Shown one piece after another: positions 22,872-35,197 of a stretch of 64,000 bases of DNA. The position numbers were made by a program, and so were the translations under genes. The notes beneath the pieces are model-generated. The model made no database searches and had not been told where the DNA came from. It saw nothing but the letters and a program-made list of their open reading frames with translations. The stretch is from Apiotrichum sp. Y4204. Its lineage: Eukaryota > Basidiomycota > Tremellomycetes > Trichosporonales > Trichosporonaceae. How positions within the stretch are numbered: position 1 is the first letter of the stretch; every line of letters begins with the position of its first letter. Location of the stretch: positions 62,001-126,000 of the forward strand of contig JAMYHL010000033.1 in NCBI GenBank assembly GCA_025531455.1, in the 5' to 3' direction.

Positions 22872-25633
22872 TGTTTTTGTGTTGTTGTATTTCGCGGGTA
22901 TTGTATGATGTACGCTTTCGGGCGAGTCTCACTTCAGACATGACGGGTTGAATATTGTCGCTGTTCCACGCGTGAACGACCCTATCGAGCTACCGCATCT
23001 CCCATATTGATCCTACACTCTCTGATCTCTGACATTCTCACTGCCGTCACGTCGCCAGGCTCCAGGCGTCGCTTCCGGTCGCGGGCTCCACTGACATCCC
23101 AACAATCGTGACCGGCGGCCATGCGCACGTACTATCACGGTCTCGCACGGACCCAGGTTGAGGGCCATCCCGAGCGATCATAGACGCTTGTACTGGAGCG
23201 CTTCGGATCTTGCGTCCACTCCCACCTCTCCATGCTCCATAGACAATCACGGCGCAGCACACGACATCGGCTCCCTCTCCCGCGCAAGACTCCCCCGCGA
23301 TCTTGCGCGGCCCGGCGATATCCACGCGCATATCCATATCCGCATCGCCGACGCCCGGCCCGTGCACCACGAGGGCCCGTCCACGAACGTGTTATCGTGC
23401 ACCTCGCTATCCTTGTCGCTTGGACCGTCTCCTCGACGCCACCCTCGCACGGGCGCAGGTGGCGGAGTTCTGGAACATTATCACTACAAAACCCAGGATG
23501 GCGGCGGCTGCCGCTGGCGGTCGTCGGATATAGATACGTTAGGACAAGGAGGGGATGCATGGACGCACAGAGTCGTTCGCGTCATGTTAGCTTCATGCAT
23601 GATCTACTGGCATCCACTCATGGTCACTGGTTATGGCCCATGAAGAGGCTACTGGTCAATGGCTATGAAGTGGCAGTATCAACATCTCAGCGATTCATGC
23701 CGCGTATCTGCATATCTAGCATATCTGATAGCCATACAGAATTTCTCAGAGAAACAGGCGCTCGCATGGGCCGAGAACGCGCACAGACCAGGTATGCTGT
23801 CGTAGTCTCATAGCGCATAGCATCATCAGAGCTGTAGTTTACCCTGCTACGTTGGCCGCCCATACCGCAGGCCGCGTCCACATGCCGCGTTTGTCCGGTC
23901 GTCCAGACTCTGTAACGGCAAGGGGCGGCCAACAGCACTGCAACGAACACAGATCGGGGCGAGTGCGTTGTGCTTTCTCCTGTCCGCACGATCTTCGCTC
24001 TACCTTCTGTAGCTCAATTCTTCATCGTCTAGCGTCGCCGACAGACGCCCGCGGCGTGCACACGCTGGCCGCTCACGTCCAATCCGACGCCGTCCCGCAT
24101 TCCGCGTACATCCGCTTCCCGGTGCACCGGAACCACGCCGGCTATACCGTCCGGCCCACTCGCACTGGAATGGGCCCATCGCCGCGTAAGATTCTGACGG
24201 CAAGCAAGCAGATGACAACATGCGTGCTTGCTGGCTGCGGGCGGTACGGTGGTGCGGACCTCGGGCTCGGTCTCGGCCTTGGTGCGTGCCTGACCGCTGC
24301 GCCTCGCGCTTCGGGGAATATGGACACCGGCTCTAGAGGCTTACAGCTGCCAGGATAAACAGTAACAGGAATCGCGCCATGTCAGGAGTCAGGAATGCCA
24401 CCCCACAAGCAGAACAACACACCAGTACATCAAAGTGGTTCGATGCCGCCTGCCGCAGGCAGTCCCGGATCCGAAGCCGACGGACTTTCCGAGCTACTTC
24501 TGCTGGGGTGCGCTGGTGGCGGCCGCCACTTATTCTGTTGTTGCAGGTGCCAATTTTTTTTTAGCATTCTCTCAATGGTGCGCTCGAGTTGGAGAGGGAA
24601 GAGGAGGAGGCGAAGAAGAGCGCGCAGATCTCAGAGCCGTCTGCATTCTCCTGCTTTTCCTGTGCGATCTCTGTTGGCTCTACGCTCATCACGTGCTCGG
24701 GGGCGATGGGGGGATTAAGGTGTTGGCATGCTGTGGTGCTAGATCTCGGGCGATCCACCCTGCTGTTGATCTGCTGATCCCGTGGTTCCTGTGGATCTTT
24801 TCTGAGCCTTGATGTACTGCATGTGTACGACGACGCGATGTGGTAAGCCGAAGAGACTGGACCCGACAGGGGGTAGGTGACAGGAACAGCGAGCGGCACG
24901 AGCGAGGGGCGAGTGCCGGGAAGCAGAATGGTCGTGAGCAAAGCAGCAGATGCCCAGAGGACATGCCAGGACGACGTCAAAGATGAACAGAGCATGATTA
25001 CAGATTGCAGCCGCAAACCCAATCGGTTGGCGAGTGAGATGTAGAGGTGATCTGATGCAGTTGTCTCTGTACCTGCACCATATCCCATCACCGATTCCTC
25101 GATTCCAACGCCGTTTCTGCCCCGCGGGGGGTTCATGCTTGTTGCTTCTTGGCTCTGTTCCTCCGTCAGCATTTGATCGACCATCTATCTCCTCGTCGCC
25201 TTGCTGTGCTGCACACATCCCACGCACGCTCTAGCTGGGATACTCTCTCACATCCACGGCAGATATATACTGCTGTTCACCTCTGCATCTCGTCTTCAAC
25301 CCCCCGCGGTTGTCCCACACGATCCTAGGCGATTTGACAACATTCACCCATTTACCGCCCCCCGCGCCACCGCTTTTTATTTTCGTTTTTCCTCCACTTG
25401 CGACCAACTGGCCGACTTTTGAACACCACCTTATCGAGCTAGTAGTTGTCGACTACGAAAGACTCTTTCCTACACTCCATCCGTTCACCACGTCAATCTT
25501 TCTCTTCGAGTGCAGCCCGGTGCCGTCGGGCTCAAGTTACTCGCATACACTCGGCCTCTCTCTCTTACAACCACCACCGACGCCGGCCGTGTTTTGGCCC
25601 TCAGGACTCGGCCCTCGGCACCCTCGGCACGCG
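22872..25633. other. Gene-free interval (2.8 kb)
   Basis: No firm gene. GC-rich blocks at about 23050-23480 and 24000-24330 carry open frames without recognisable motifs. A hydrophobic frame at 24435-24812 (+) is treated as a candidate in the findings. The final 400 bases are a pyrimidine-rich leader of the transcription factor gene. Confidence 0.45.
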
Positions 25634-28600
25634 ATGAACCCCTTACCCGGCGATAGCGGGACAAGCAATGGCCACGGCCACCAACGTGAGTATGTCTGTG
25701 GGATACGCTGGTCGCCATCCGCGAGCACGCTCCGAGCTCCGTCACGCGAGGCCCAAGCCTGCGAAGGACGAAGGCGAAGATGAGCGTCTTTCGGGATTGT
25801 GGAGAGTGGAGGCCGGATCCTACCCCATCCGGTGGCTACGAGCCAGGGCCATTCACCACCGAGTTGTCTTGCTCTCGGACTCGATCCCGGATATCTCGAC
25901 TTATCTGTTGCTGAAAGCCTTACTGACGCGCGCGCCCGCCTTTGTTTGTGCGGCCCCAAATTCCACAGACACGGACATGACCAACCCGGCACCAAGCGCA
26001 CCCGAGAAACGACCAACAGAACCAGAAGTCAGGTCGAATAGCGTCGGCAGCAGCGGGGGACTGAGCGTCCTCGACGACGAGGACGCGACCCGCCCAGGGC
26101 TCGGCGCCGCACCACGCAAGGTCGACGTCTCTCATTTTCCTCACTATGGACTCAAACGCGGCATGTGAGTGGAGTTGTTTTCCGAATGATGCTCTTGCGA
26201 CACTGTCCAAGGTACCTGAGAGGCACCGCAGCACGCCCGCCGCTAGCTTACTAACTTCTCACAGGGCATGTACGTTCTGTCGCCGCAGAAAACTTGTGAG
26301 TACGAGAAGATCACGTCGACCGATAGCCGGCGCCTTTCAATGGAAGCTTCGTCTAGACGTGTTCGCACTGACCGTGAACCGCCACTGACGCGTAGCGTTG
26401 CTCTGGAGATCGGCCGTCGTGCACAAACTGTGTAAAGCATGTCAAGCTGTGCGAGTACGGTCCGCCTGTCAAGGAGCCCAAGAAGCAACACTCGATGGGA
26501 GCCGGCGGTCTGGGCACCGCAGGTCCCTCTGGTCCTCGGATGCCATATGACATGGGCCTCGCAAATGCCAATGCCTCACTCGCATCCACGCAACCCTCCA
26601 TGCTTTTGCACGGTCCACACATCGTCTCGCAGTTGACAGATCTCCAGCCCGGCATGATGTACAATGCCCCGGCCGCTCAGCAGTCAATGTCCATTCCATA
26701 CGAGTACTACGGCGGAGCCGGGGGAAGCAGCAGCCTCTCGATGGACCCGGCAATGGTGACCGCCATGAGCAGTATGGCATCGACCACCCCAGCTCTCCAG
26801 ACAAGTCCGTTCGGGGACTTTCAACAACAGTCACCGTTTGTCAACCCGCCGCAGCCACAACAGACGGCGCAGTCTCAACAGCAGCAGACACCTCTATCTC
26901 ACCCAGTCGCGCAGCCCATCATCGGCATGGCCCCATACTTGTCGCAGAACGGGTACAGCTCATTTGCTGACCCGAACGCCGCGGTGCAACAGCAGCAGTG
27001 GCTACCTATACAGACGCCGGTTGCATCGGCCTTGCAATCGGCCTTGCAGACCCCTCAATCAGGGTACGGCTCCGCCCCCAGTATGGGCAACATGCCCGAC
27101 TCGCCGTACATCGCTCCACCGACGGCGTCCATATGCCGGTTATCGTCGGGCTCAACAACACCGGATGACGGTCCGGGGCGTGTCGGACGAACAGGGAACA
27201 CCACCAACCCGGGGACCCCGTCTTCAACCACGCCGTCCCGACCACTCCCGTCCAGCATGTACCACCATTCCCCGAGCTTGCACTACACTTCGGACGTCAA
27301 CCCCGTGGATGGGTTGACAGAACGGCTTGGCGAGTTTCTCTTCTCTCCACACGCGAGTGCAGTCAAGGACGAGGAAAAGTTCAAGCGGCGGAAACCACCA
27401 GGCCGAGGTCATGCCGCATCACCGGCATCGCTCGCGCGCCTGGGTCGTGAGTTTGACGGTCTTATGGATGCGTCGCGCGCTCTTCTTCTTGACTGCTTCC
27501 TCGCGCACGCATCCCTGTTCTTTGAGATGAGTGTCCCGCGCTTCCGTTATCGCATGACCTTTTCCGACCGCCGACGTCCAAGTCTCGCACTCCTCAACGC
27601 AATGTATCTCTGGGCGACGCGAATCTCAAACAGCCCCCAAATGTCGACTATGGAGAAGCACTTCTTCGAACTCTCGTGCAAACACCTTGACACCTCGACA
27701 TCCACTGTCGACCGCCTCATCGACGCCGTGCGCGCCGCCATGCTCTTGTCAGCGTACTCTCATTCATCAGGACGGCATCACGAGGGCTGGTGTCTTGCCG
27801 GCTTGGCCATCCGCCTCGTGCAGTCGTGTGGCCTTCATCGCATAAAGTCGTGTGTCCACAAGCCGGAAGAGTCAACCAACCCTTTCCTGCGCAACCGATT
27901 CTTCCTCCTTCCACCGGCGGAGGACGCCGTCGAGCTCGGCGAGCGTATCCACGCTTTGTGAGTAGCTGGTTCGTGAGCTTTGAGCTAACCATCAGTTGGG
28001 CCGTCTTCGCCATTGACCGTTGCGGGTCTCTCGCGACTGGATACCCCGTTGGTATTCGCGACGAAGACATTACGACGCCGTTTGGTCGCCACCTCTCGGA
28101 CATAGCGTCCGGGGCTGTGTCCGAGTGCGACGACGTTACCGTCCGCGACCTGTATCGCGGTGCCGGCGCTGAGATGGACACACCATAGTGAGTACGAGAA
28201 CTGATTGTCTCCTGGTGCCCTACTGACGTCAGCACCAAATGGGTAAAGTGTGTTGCGATTCTGGAGCGCGCGGCAAAGATGTGCTTTCTGGAACCGGCCG
28301 ATGACTCGCCGTACGCGCAGGCATGGGCGCAGTACACGCTCACCGTCCACCGCGATCCGATGCAGGCCAAGCCTCCAGAATACCTCAATCAGCCAAAGTA
28401 CCGCACGCCGCGCGATTACCGCGAGTGTCTGCTCGCTATCGAGCAGCTCATGAACAGTATCGGCGACGAGGGCGTGTTCCCGGTAGTGCGCCGCATGCAC
28501 GCTGAGCAGGACGGCGTGCCCGAGCCCGTCATCCCGACGAACATTCTCATGCTTCACCACATGGTGGCGGCTGTACATATGGTGCTGCACGACATCAACT

Positions 28601-29019
28601 CGATCGACGTCGAGAACCCAGAGGCACTAAAGGCGGCCCGTAAAAGCGTGCTCCTCTTCCGCGCCATGCCCCAGATTGTGAGCTGACGCTACTGTGCTGC
28701 CCCAGCTAACTCTCAGCCGTTCACAGACGTAGACGCTTTTGTCGTGCTCGTGTGGAGCATGATCGCAAAGGTGCTCATCAAGGAGGTTCACCGTCTCAGC
28801 CGTAATGGCGACACCGAGGGCGCGCAGAATGCAGCTCTCGAGGCCGACACAATCATTGGCGAGATGGACCGTATCGGTCAAACAATGTATCTCGCGCGCA
28901 CGTCAGCCAAGGCGGTTGACGAGCTCAAGCGAGCAGCCCTCACGGCTGGCGACAAGGACGCGCCACAAACATTCTCCATGCCCCAGCTCGAGACGTTCAT
29001 GTTTCCCCAGGCCTTGTAG
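25634..29019 (+). CDS. Zn(II)2Cys6 transcription factor with fungal-specific domain
   Basis: Nuclear zinc-cluster regulator. Exons: 25634-25685, 25969-26164, 26265-26295, 26396-27957, 27996-28187, 28233-28677, 28717-29019; about 926 aa. The zinc cluster is split over exons 3 and 4 and reads C-x2-C-x6-C-x6-C-x2-C-x6-C, from ACTFCRRRKLRC to KLCEYG, at about residues 85-116. A Gln/Ser/Pro-rich linker follows. The fungal-specific TF domain then runs from about LLLDCFLAHASLFFEM through AMYLWATRISN and EGWCLAGLAIRLVQSCGLHR. The first exon (MNPLPGDSGTSNGHGHQ) is inferred from a phase-matched 283-nt intron; the safer start is the ATG at 25977, giving 906 aa. The target pathway is unknown. Confidence 0.85.
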
Positions 29020-30409
29020 CGAGCTTCATCCCGCTCGGTCCTTACTTTGTGACCACCGCCATTTAGTGATGATACTGTACTAGACAATCTCTTTCTTCTC
29101 TACTCCACGGACACCAGCAGCTTTTCACTTGAGAAGGTCATCTCGAGGTTATTTCCGGATTTCCAACAGACATTATCCTTCTCACGACTCAAACACCACC
29201 AACATTGCCTCGACCTCAGCACCCGCCGTTCATTAGCCCTACCTGTGTATCTTGTTTGTGTTTGTTCCGGTCCAACATAGACAATGATCCTTCCATCGTG
29301 CCATCCCATCATGCCAGTCTCGTACCAGTACCCCACTCATCATTCCATTCCAGTCATTCCCATTCCATGTCAATCCCATGTCATCCCGTCATTCCGTTCC
29401 CATTCCCATTCCCATCCTCATGAGTCCTCCATATTCCTGCCCGCACAGGTCGGACGACATAGAGATGTACTGTATCTTCTCGCGGCGGCGGCGGCCGATC
29501 AACACCAAGGCCCAGACGCACAGGAACTGGCGGCCTTTGCTTCTATGTTCTGTCAGATCGTCGAGATGGTCGAGATGGTGCCTTGCGGGATACGCTGCGG
29601 GCCGGCCGGGCGGAACGGCGTTTGCAACCGTCAGTGTACGTGTCCCGATAACGATGGGACGAGGAGGCCAAGGCCGCAAGGCCGCAAGGCCGCCGATACT
29701 AATACTGATGCTTGATTAATGCTGCTCGGCATGTACTCGGAATGCACCGACTGATACCGATGCTGCATCCATGGATTGCAGTGCATGAGCGCGCAGTGCG
29801 CGCAGCCAACTCTATCAAATGTCCGTCGGGCAGAGGCCAGGGCGGTTCAAGGTCGGGAGGTGGAATGTCGGAAAATGCGAAAACGCGCGAGCGCGGATCG
29901 AAGCTGGAATCCAAGATGGAGTCCAGACGGAATCGAAGGACGGCGGAGACTGTGGATTGTTTCATGGCCGGAGAGTACCTGTGCCGATGGCGACGCGTTG
30001 TTTCATGCCCGGAGAGTACCTGTGCTGAGATGAGCTCTAGGTGGGTCAGTCGTCAGTCTGTCCTTGTCAATGATTATGATTAGTGCTGGGTGGGTGAGCG
30101 ATAGTGGACATCGCCGACTGGGACTTGAGATAGTCAGCAGGCAGGGAAGTCAGTCGCCTCGAGCTCGATGACCGCCGGCTTGTTGATGACTAATGTCTGA
30201 TGTCTGATGTCTCGCGTCTCGGTGCCGATTCTGCCCTCTCGAGTCACTTGCAAGTCCTGTCTGCACTTGAGGTCGCAACCCCACTCCATCTCCCCTGCAC
30301 CTGCCCCGCGGCACAGTCTTCGGATGCGAATGAGCATGTCATCAGACCGACGCTCTACAAAACGCCGCGTCTCTACCCCACACAGTACACAAGCAGCGGC
30401 TACACGCGC
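29020..30409. other. Intergenic region with simple and direct repeats
   Basis: Convergent 3' ends of the zinc-cluster factor and eL14. It holds a CCATTCCCATTCC-type stretch (about 29335-29420) and a near-perfect 27-bp direct repeat (about 29957-29984 and 29999-30025) 42 bp apart. No gene is supported. Confidence 0.5.
29957..30025. repeat. Direct repeat, two 27-bp copies 42 bp apart
   Basis: TTGTTTCATGNCCGGAGAGTACCTGTGC occurs twice with one mismatch; only the core is written here (CCGGAGAGTACCTGTG). It lies in non-coding DNA, with no flanking transposon signs. Confidence 0.75.
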
Positions 30410-31629
30410 TTAGGCGGCGGCCTTGCGCTCCTTGAAGTGGGCCTTGCGGGTGAGATCCCGGCGGGCCTTCTTGGCGAGCATGACCTGGAAGCGGTCAAAG
30501 TCGGTCGACTCCTGTGCGGGTTAGTGGACGTGTTGGGGATGAGGACGGGCGCGAGTGGTGCGCGAGGACGGGACGATCAGACGGGCGATCTGACATCTGA
30601 CAGCGAGTCTGAGCTAGTGCCGGCCACTGTCTCCGCGCGCACTCATCTCTCGTTGGTGCTCACCTTGCGGACCTGGCGAGCAGCAAGCTTCTTGGCCCAG
30701 GCGGAGGCCTCCCACTTCTCGGCAACACCGGCCTTCTCGAACGCCTTCTTCACGGCACCAGTGCCGGCGCCGCGGGGGAGCTTGGCGATGGTGTAGGGGG
30801 TGAGGATGAGGTGGCGGAAGGGGAAGGCCTGGCGGGTGACCGAGGGGCCGTCAATGAGGGCGCGGTTGTGGTCGATGATCTCGGCGATGACGGCGAGCTT
30901 GCCGGCCGAGGGACCGTCGTTGACGAGAACGACACGGCCGATCTCAACGAAACGCTTGAAGGTGGAAGGCTGCGACTGCGTTGTTAGAGTCTGGGCAGAA
31001 GGAGACGTCAGGAGCACAGAGGCAGCAGCGCGCGACGACTCGGACGACGTAGGGGCGTGCAGAGGCGATCGTGGGACTCGACAGACGCGTTTCAGCGGCG
31101 GACTCGGGACGAGCGGAACAGTTGAATCTTGCAGTCACCTCGACGCATGGCGATCTTGTCATTTTTTGCCTAACCAGTACGAAACGCTTGTCGGGCTGGA
31201 GGGCGAAAACAGACGGGCATTCTGCGAGAAAAGGCGTGCACTTTGTACGATCACTGGCGAAAAGAACTCCGGTGGGAATCCCAAGACCTGACGGCGACGA
31301 TGGAGACAACGCTTGAAGACAAGGTTGCGAATGGAGTGGAGTTGTCCTCTTGCGAGGTGGCAAGCACTTGTTGGGAGGCGATGTCGGCACGAGAGTTGTC
31401 CGTCTCGTGCTCGTCTCTTTCCTCCCAACCAGCATCAAGCCCCGCTCGCCATCACCACTCCTCCATCACAAGCCTCCAATCCGTCTTCCTCCAAGTCGGC
31501 CAGTCATGAGTCCGAGTTCGAGTCCGCGCTGTTGGCCAGTCGTGCCCCTCGTAATAATTATCGTCGTCGTCGTCGTCGTCGTCGTCGTTCGCGCGCTGCT
31601 GTCCTGTGTCTGTGTGCTGTACTCACCAT
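30410..31629 (-). CDS. RPL14: 60S ribosomal protein eL14
   Basis: Large-subunit ribosomal protein. Minus-strand exons: 31627-31629 (ATG only), 30664-30975, 30410-30511; 138 aa, the length of yeast L14. After splicing the protein starts MSQPSTFKRFVEIGRVVLV, followed by GPSAGKLAVIAEIID, NRALIDGP and LPRGAGTGAVKKAF, all L14 hallmarks, and ends HFKERKAAA. The first coding exon is only the start codon, followed by a GTGAGT donor and a 651-nt intron (30976-31626), by far the longest intron in the window. No alternative ATG nearer to exon 2 combines a good donor with the correct phase. The long first intron may carry regulatory sequence or a small RNA, but none was recognised. Confidence 0.92.
31561..31588. 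repeat. TCG/CGA trinucleotide microsatellite in the eL14 first intron
   Basis: About nine perfect TCG units (GAC in eL14 sense), about 40 bases after the eL14 donor site. A simple repeat within intronic DNA. Confidence 0.85.
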
Positions 31630-33267
31630 TGCGTCCACTTTTTTACCTCGTTACTACGAGCTTGATGGTTGACAGATACGTCGAGTTGACAGCGACCGGA
31701 TGGCCAACCCTGCGCGCAAGCAACAACGTCCAGCCAGCAGGCAGCGAGCGAGCCAGTGGGAGTGGGAGTGGGAGTGGGGAGGGGCCGGCCGCTGGGTGGA
31801 GAGCCGCCGCCAGCCAGAATCCACTCACCCAGCATCAGCATCCACTCACCCAGCATCCGCCGGCCAGCCACCAGGTCGATGTACACCCCACACACCCTCA
31901 GAGGCCTCCGCCATGCACCGCCAAGCACCTTCCTTCCTTGCCTTCCCTCCTTCCCTGGCTCACCCGTATGCATTGTCACGTGATGCCAACAACAGACAGA
32001 TTTCGACCCTGCCACAAACGCGGAATCATGGCAGGAGACAAGTTCTTACCCCCGAAAGGCTGTAACGCCGAAAATTTCGATCGAGCCCAAATCGACGATC
32101 CATCTGTTTAACCCCTGCGCTAGGCAAGTTTGGTTCCGCGAGAACCCAATCGCGTGGCTGTGCGTCACGGTTCTGAGTGCCCGTGCGTGGGAAATAGTCC
32201 GGGCCCCATGCCGATCGGTGCCGATGGAGAGCCTATATAGCCCAGATATGCTCCCGTGGAACTCCACGAATCCCGCCGCTTCCCCGGCAGTCAAGCCCTA
32301 TTGCAGCGGAGAAATCGATGGCGTGATCAGTCTTGGATCTGAGATGAGCTCTGCCCCGGCCAACCGGGTCAGCCCTGCGCGCCCTGCGGCCATGCTCAGT
32401 CCTCGGTGCTTTGCTTCGGTTTGGGTGACTCAGACAGCGTCACTGTTGTAGCCGCTATGCCTCTGCCGTTCCGCCTGTTACCGCTCGATAGGATTCGCTC
32501 GCTTGCTTTGTCTTGGTAAGCCGTGTAGCAAGTCAGAATCTATTAATATGGATACATCGTCTTTTTATTACCATTTTGTATGTCCATCAGTGTAAGATCT
32601 GGTTTGCCCGGCCTTATTAGCTATTAGCGATTAGCTCTCGAACTTGCATTGGCTGGCTCTGCTTGGCTCGGCCGGACTCAATCGCTCAGTTGTGAACCTT
32701 GTCCCTGCTTTTCTCTCCTAGGACTCCTCTGCTCTTCTGCCTTGCTCCCGACACACGTTCCCCGGCCTCCCACTCGCTGTCCAGAGCCAGCACCCAGCTC
32801 CAGCCCCTCTGTAGCCCCGCCCCACCCCGCCCTCTGCTTTGCATCCCGACTCGAAGACTGCGCAAAGCTGCCTCTCACCGTGCCAGCACCCCCCCTCGAC
32901 GCATCTTGCTCGCTGTCCACCATCCATCTCTCCCTCTCTCTCTTTCTTGTCGTTTCCTCTTGTTCTATCCAAAACAAAAAACAGCCCTATCGACGTCGCA
33001 TCGCCCTTCTGGATCTACCGCACATCCACCGCACATCGACATCGACATCGGACCTGCCCCCCGATCCCACCCGACCAGAACCGCCCATCCCCCTCACCGC
33101 GCGATCTATCCCCCACCCGGCTCGACTCACACTCGTTTCCCAGTCCACTCCAACCAGCTAGTGTACCGTGACCACTCTCGACGCATCCGACAGGATTGCA
33201 CGTCGCCAAGTCTAGCATCTAGCCCACATCTATCCACACACCTACCCTTTCGCCACTAGCCACAGCC
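31630..33267. promoter_or_regulatory. Divergent region between eL14 and the Cys3-like bZIP gene
   Basis: 1.6 kb between divergent genes. It has a GGGAGT array (about 31758-31785), a repeated CCACTCACCCAGCATC unit (about 31820-31860), a TATATAG at about 32234, and a long CT-rich leader (about 32930-33260) before the bZIP start. No coding gene is supported. A long leader is usual for nutrient-controlled bZIP genes, but no conserved upstream reading frame was identified. Confidence 0.45.
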
Positions 33268-34201
33268 ATGTACGAGCTGCCGCCGCACCTTCAGTCGCTG
33301 AATGCGATCCCGTCGACGAGCTCGCCGCCGTCGTCGGCCCTTAGCGCCGAGCAGGAGGCCGAGTTCTGGGCCTTTATGAACACGGACGAGCTCTTTGCCA
33401 ACTTTGGTCTCGCGCCGCAGGCCTTTGAGTCCAAGAAGGCCGAGAGCTCGCGCAAGGCCGCAGAGTCCCCCGTCGCGAAGAAGGACGCCGCCCCCGCCCC
33501 CGTCGAGGAGGCCTCTAGCGGCAAGGTCGACGCGCCGACGCTCGAGTCCTTCCTCGCCACCTTTGCCGCTGCCGAGAGCAACGCCGCTACCCCTCTCCCG
33601 AGCTACAACCTCATGGCCGCCCTTCAGCCCCTCACCGCCGCCAGCACTCCTGCCCCCGCCGCCACCCCGGCTGACACCCCCGACGTGTCTACCAAGAGCA
33701 CACGGGCGGCCGAGGAGGAGGCCGAGCGCGTTACTGGTGCCAAGCGCCTCAAGATGATGGGTGCGGGTGTTGCCGAGATTGAGGAGGAGTGAGTCTATTG
33801 TTCTGATTTGCTGTGCAATGCCGCCGGAAACTCTCCGGTTGTCAGGCGCACGGCTACATCGACTCTGCAAGTACAATACTAACAATATCAGCAAGCGGCG
33901 ACGCAACACTGAGGCCTCTGCACGCTTCCGTGCGAAGAAGAAGGCACGCGAGAGGGCCCTCGAGGACCGCGCGAGTGAGTCTCCCGACACCAGTAAAACA
34001 ACATCGCACACCAGCTAACATGCACCAGAGGACCTCGAGGCGCAGGTCGCGACACTGACGGCGGAGAAGGCGTCGCTCGAGAAGGAGAACAACCTGCTCA
34101 AGTTTGTGATTGTCAACGGACAGGGCAGCGGCGGCGCGTCCGCCGACGGCCTGCAGGCCGCGCTCGCAGCCCTCGGCAAGCCGAAACCGAGCAGCGAGTA
34201 G
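33268..34201 (+). CDS. CYS3: Cys3-like bZIP transcription factor (sulfur metabolism type)
   Basis: Exons 33268-33788, 33892-33974, 34029-34201; 258 aa. The basic region KRRRNTEASARFRAKKKARE (about residues 174-195) continues into a leucine zipper (ALEDRAKDLEAQVATL, then SLEKENNLLKFVI). RRRNTxASARFRxKKK is the signature of the Neurospora cys-3/Met28-like class controlling sulfur assimilation. The N-terminal 170 residues are Ala/Pro/Glu-rich with an acidic EEAE stretch before the bZIP, a plausible activation region, and open with MYELPPHLQSLN, which looks conserved. The basic region begins exactly at an intron boundary. Class assignment is good; the sulfur role is inferred from family. Confidence 0.87.
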
Positions 34202-35197
34202 ATATTGGATCTTGGCGTGAGAGCGTGATGGCGTTGTAGTAGTTGTCTTAGATTTCTTGTGACCGATGGACGGACTAGATTGCGGCAGAGGAGCCAACTG
34301 AAGTGGCTAGCGTGGCAGGCTTCCGGTTACAACACGTATGCTCCAACAGAGCGGCATGCATGACGCAGACGATGGGTAAGCATGAAGTTCACAGCTCGCA
34401 GTTCGGGTGTCTGGGCAGGCACACGTGGGTGGAGCAGCGAACAACGCACAACGCACAACGCACAACGGGAGCGCGATGTCATCCCGAACCTAGTAACCGA
34501 GCCGGAGTGAATGATGGTGGGAAGGAATGTCGGAAGGGCGGTATACTTCGGCATCTGTACTGTACGCTCCAGCTGCCTGTCATTCCAGATAATATATACT
34601 CCAGAGGAGCTGCTCTGTGTTGCCTGACGATCGTTCGGGACCGTGCCGTGCCGGTGCCGGTCGTCGGTTCCGGCCAAGCTCGTCACGCTCCACCTGTTCG
34701 AGTGCGAGCTCGGGTGTAATCACCTTCGAGACTTGTTCTGATATCTACAGTCTACAGTATTAGTTGCTCCCAGGTGCCATCCAGCTCCATGCGCTCCATG
34801 CCCGAGTTGCTCTGTACTCTGTACTCCGTTTCGTGCTCCGCTCTGCTCTCGATGTTGTTTCAATGTCCCGAGTAACTCTGGGTTTGGAGACTCTTTTCAG
34901 CTAAACGCTTCCGGCCTGTTGGAGCTCATGCGGTTCGTCATAAGCTATACTTGTATGACACTTGTGCTTCTTGGCAAGACAGCATTGATTGGTATACGTA
35001 TCAACGAAGACCCCACTCTGTCTGTGGTCCGTTTTTGAAAAGTCGTCAGAGCCTCGCGCCCGATGGCGGGCCGAACGGGCACTGCGCCAGCTCACGAGCA
35101 TAATAGTAGTAGTAGCATGGTACTGGTACAGTAGACTACAAAGAAATCTATGCCATGGACCGACTGTACAGCGAGGTCGCCTCCTTCGCCTCAACAC
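34202..35197. other. Convergent intergenic region (1.0 kb)
   Basis: 3' flanks of the bZIP gene and DBP9. It contains an ACAACGC tandem run (about 34440-34466) and otherwise nothing supported. Confidence 0.55.

Noticed and set aside
24561..25184. 207-codon minus-strand frame with a hydrophobic stretch
   Set aside because: No confident start or splice structure; competing frames on both strands, so kept only as part of a low-confidence finding.
29335..29420. CRISPR-like array
   Set aside because: The CCATTCCCATTCC units are short, imperfect and lack spacers; this is simple-sequence DNA in a eukaryote.
30976..31626. snoRNA in the first intron of eL14
   Set aside because: Searched by eye for C (RUGAUGA), D (CUGA) and H/ACA boxes on the host strand; only partial TGATGG matches without a paired terminal stem.
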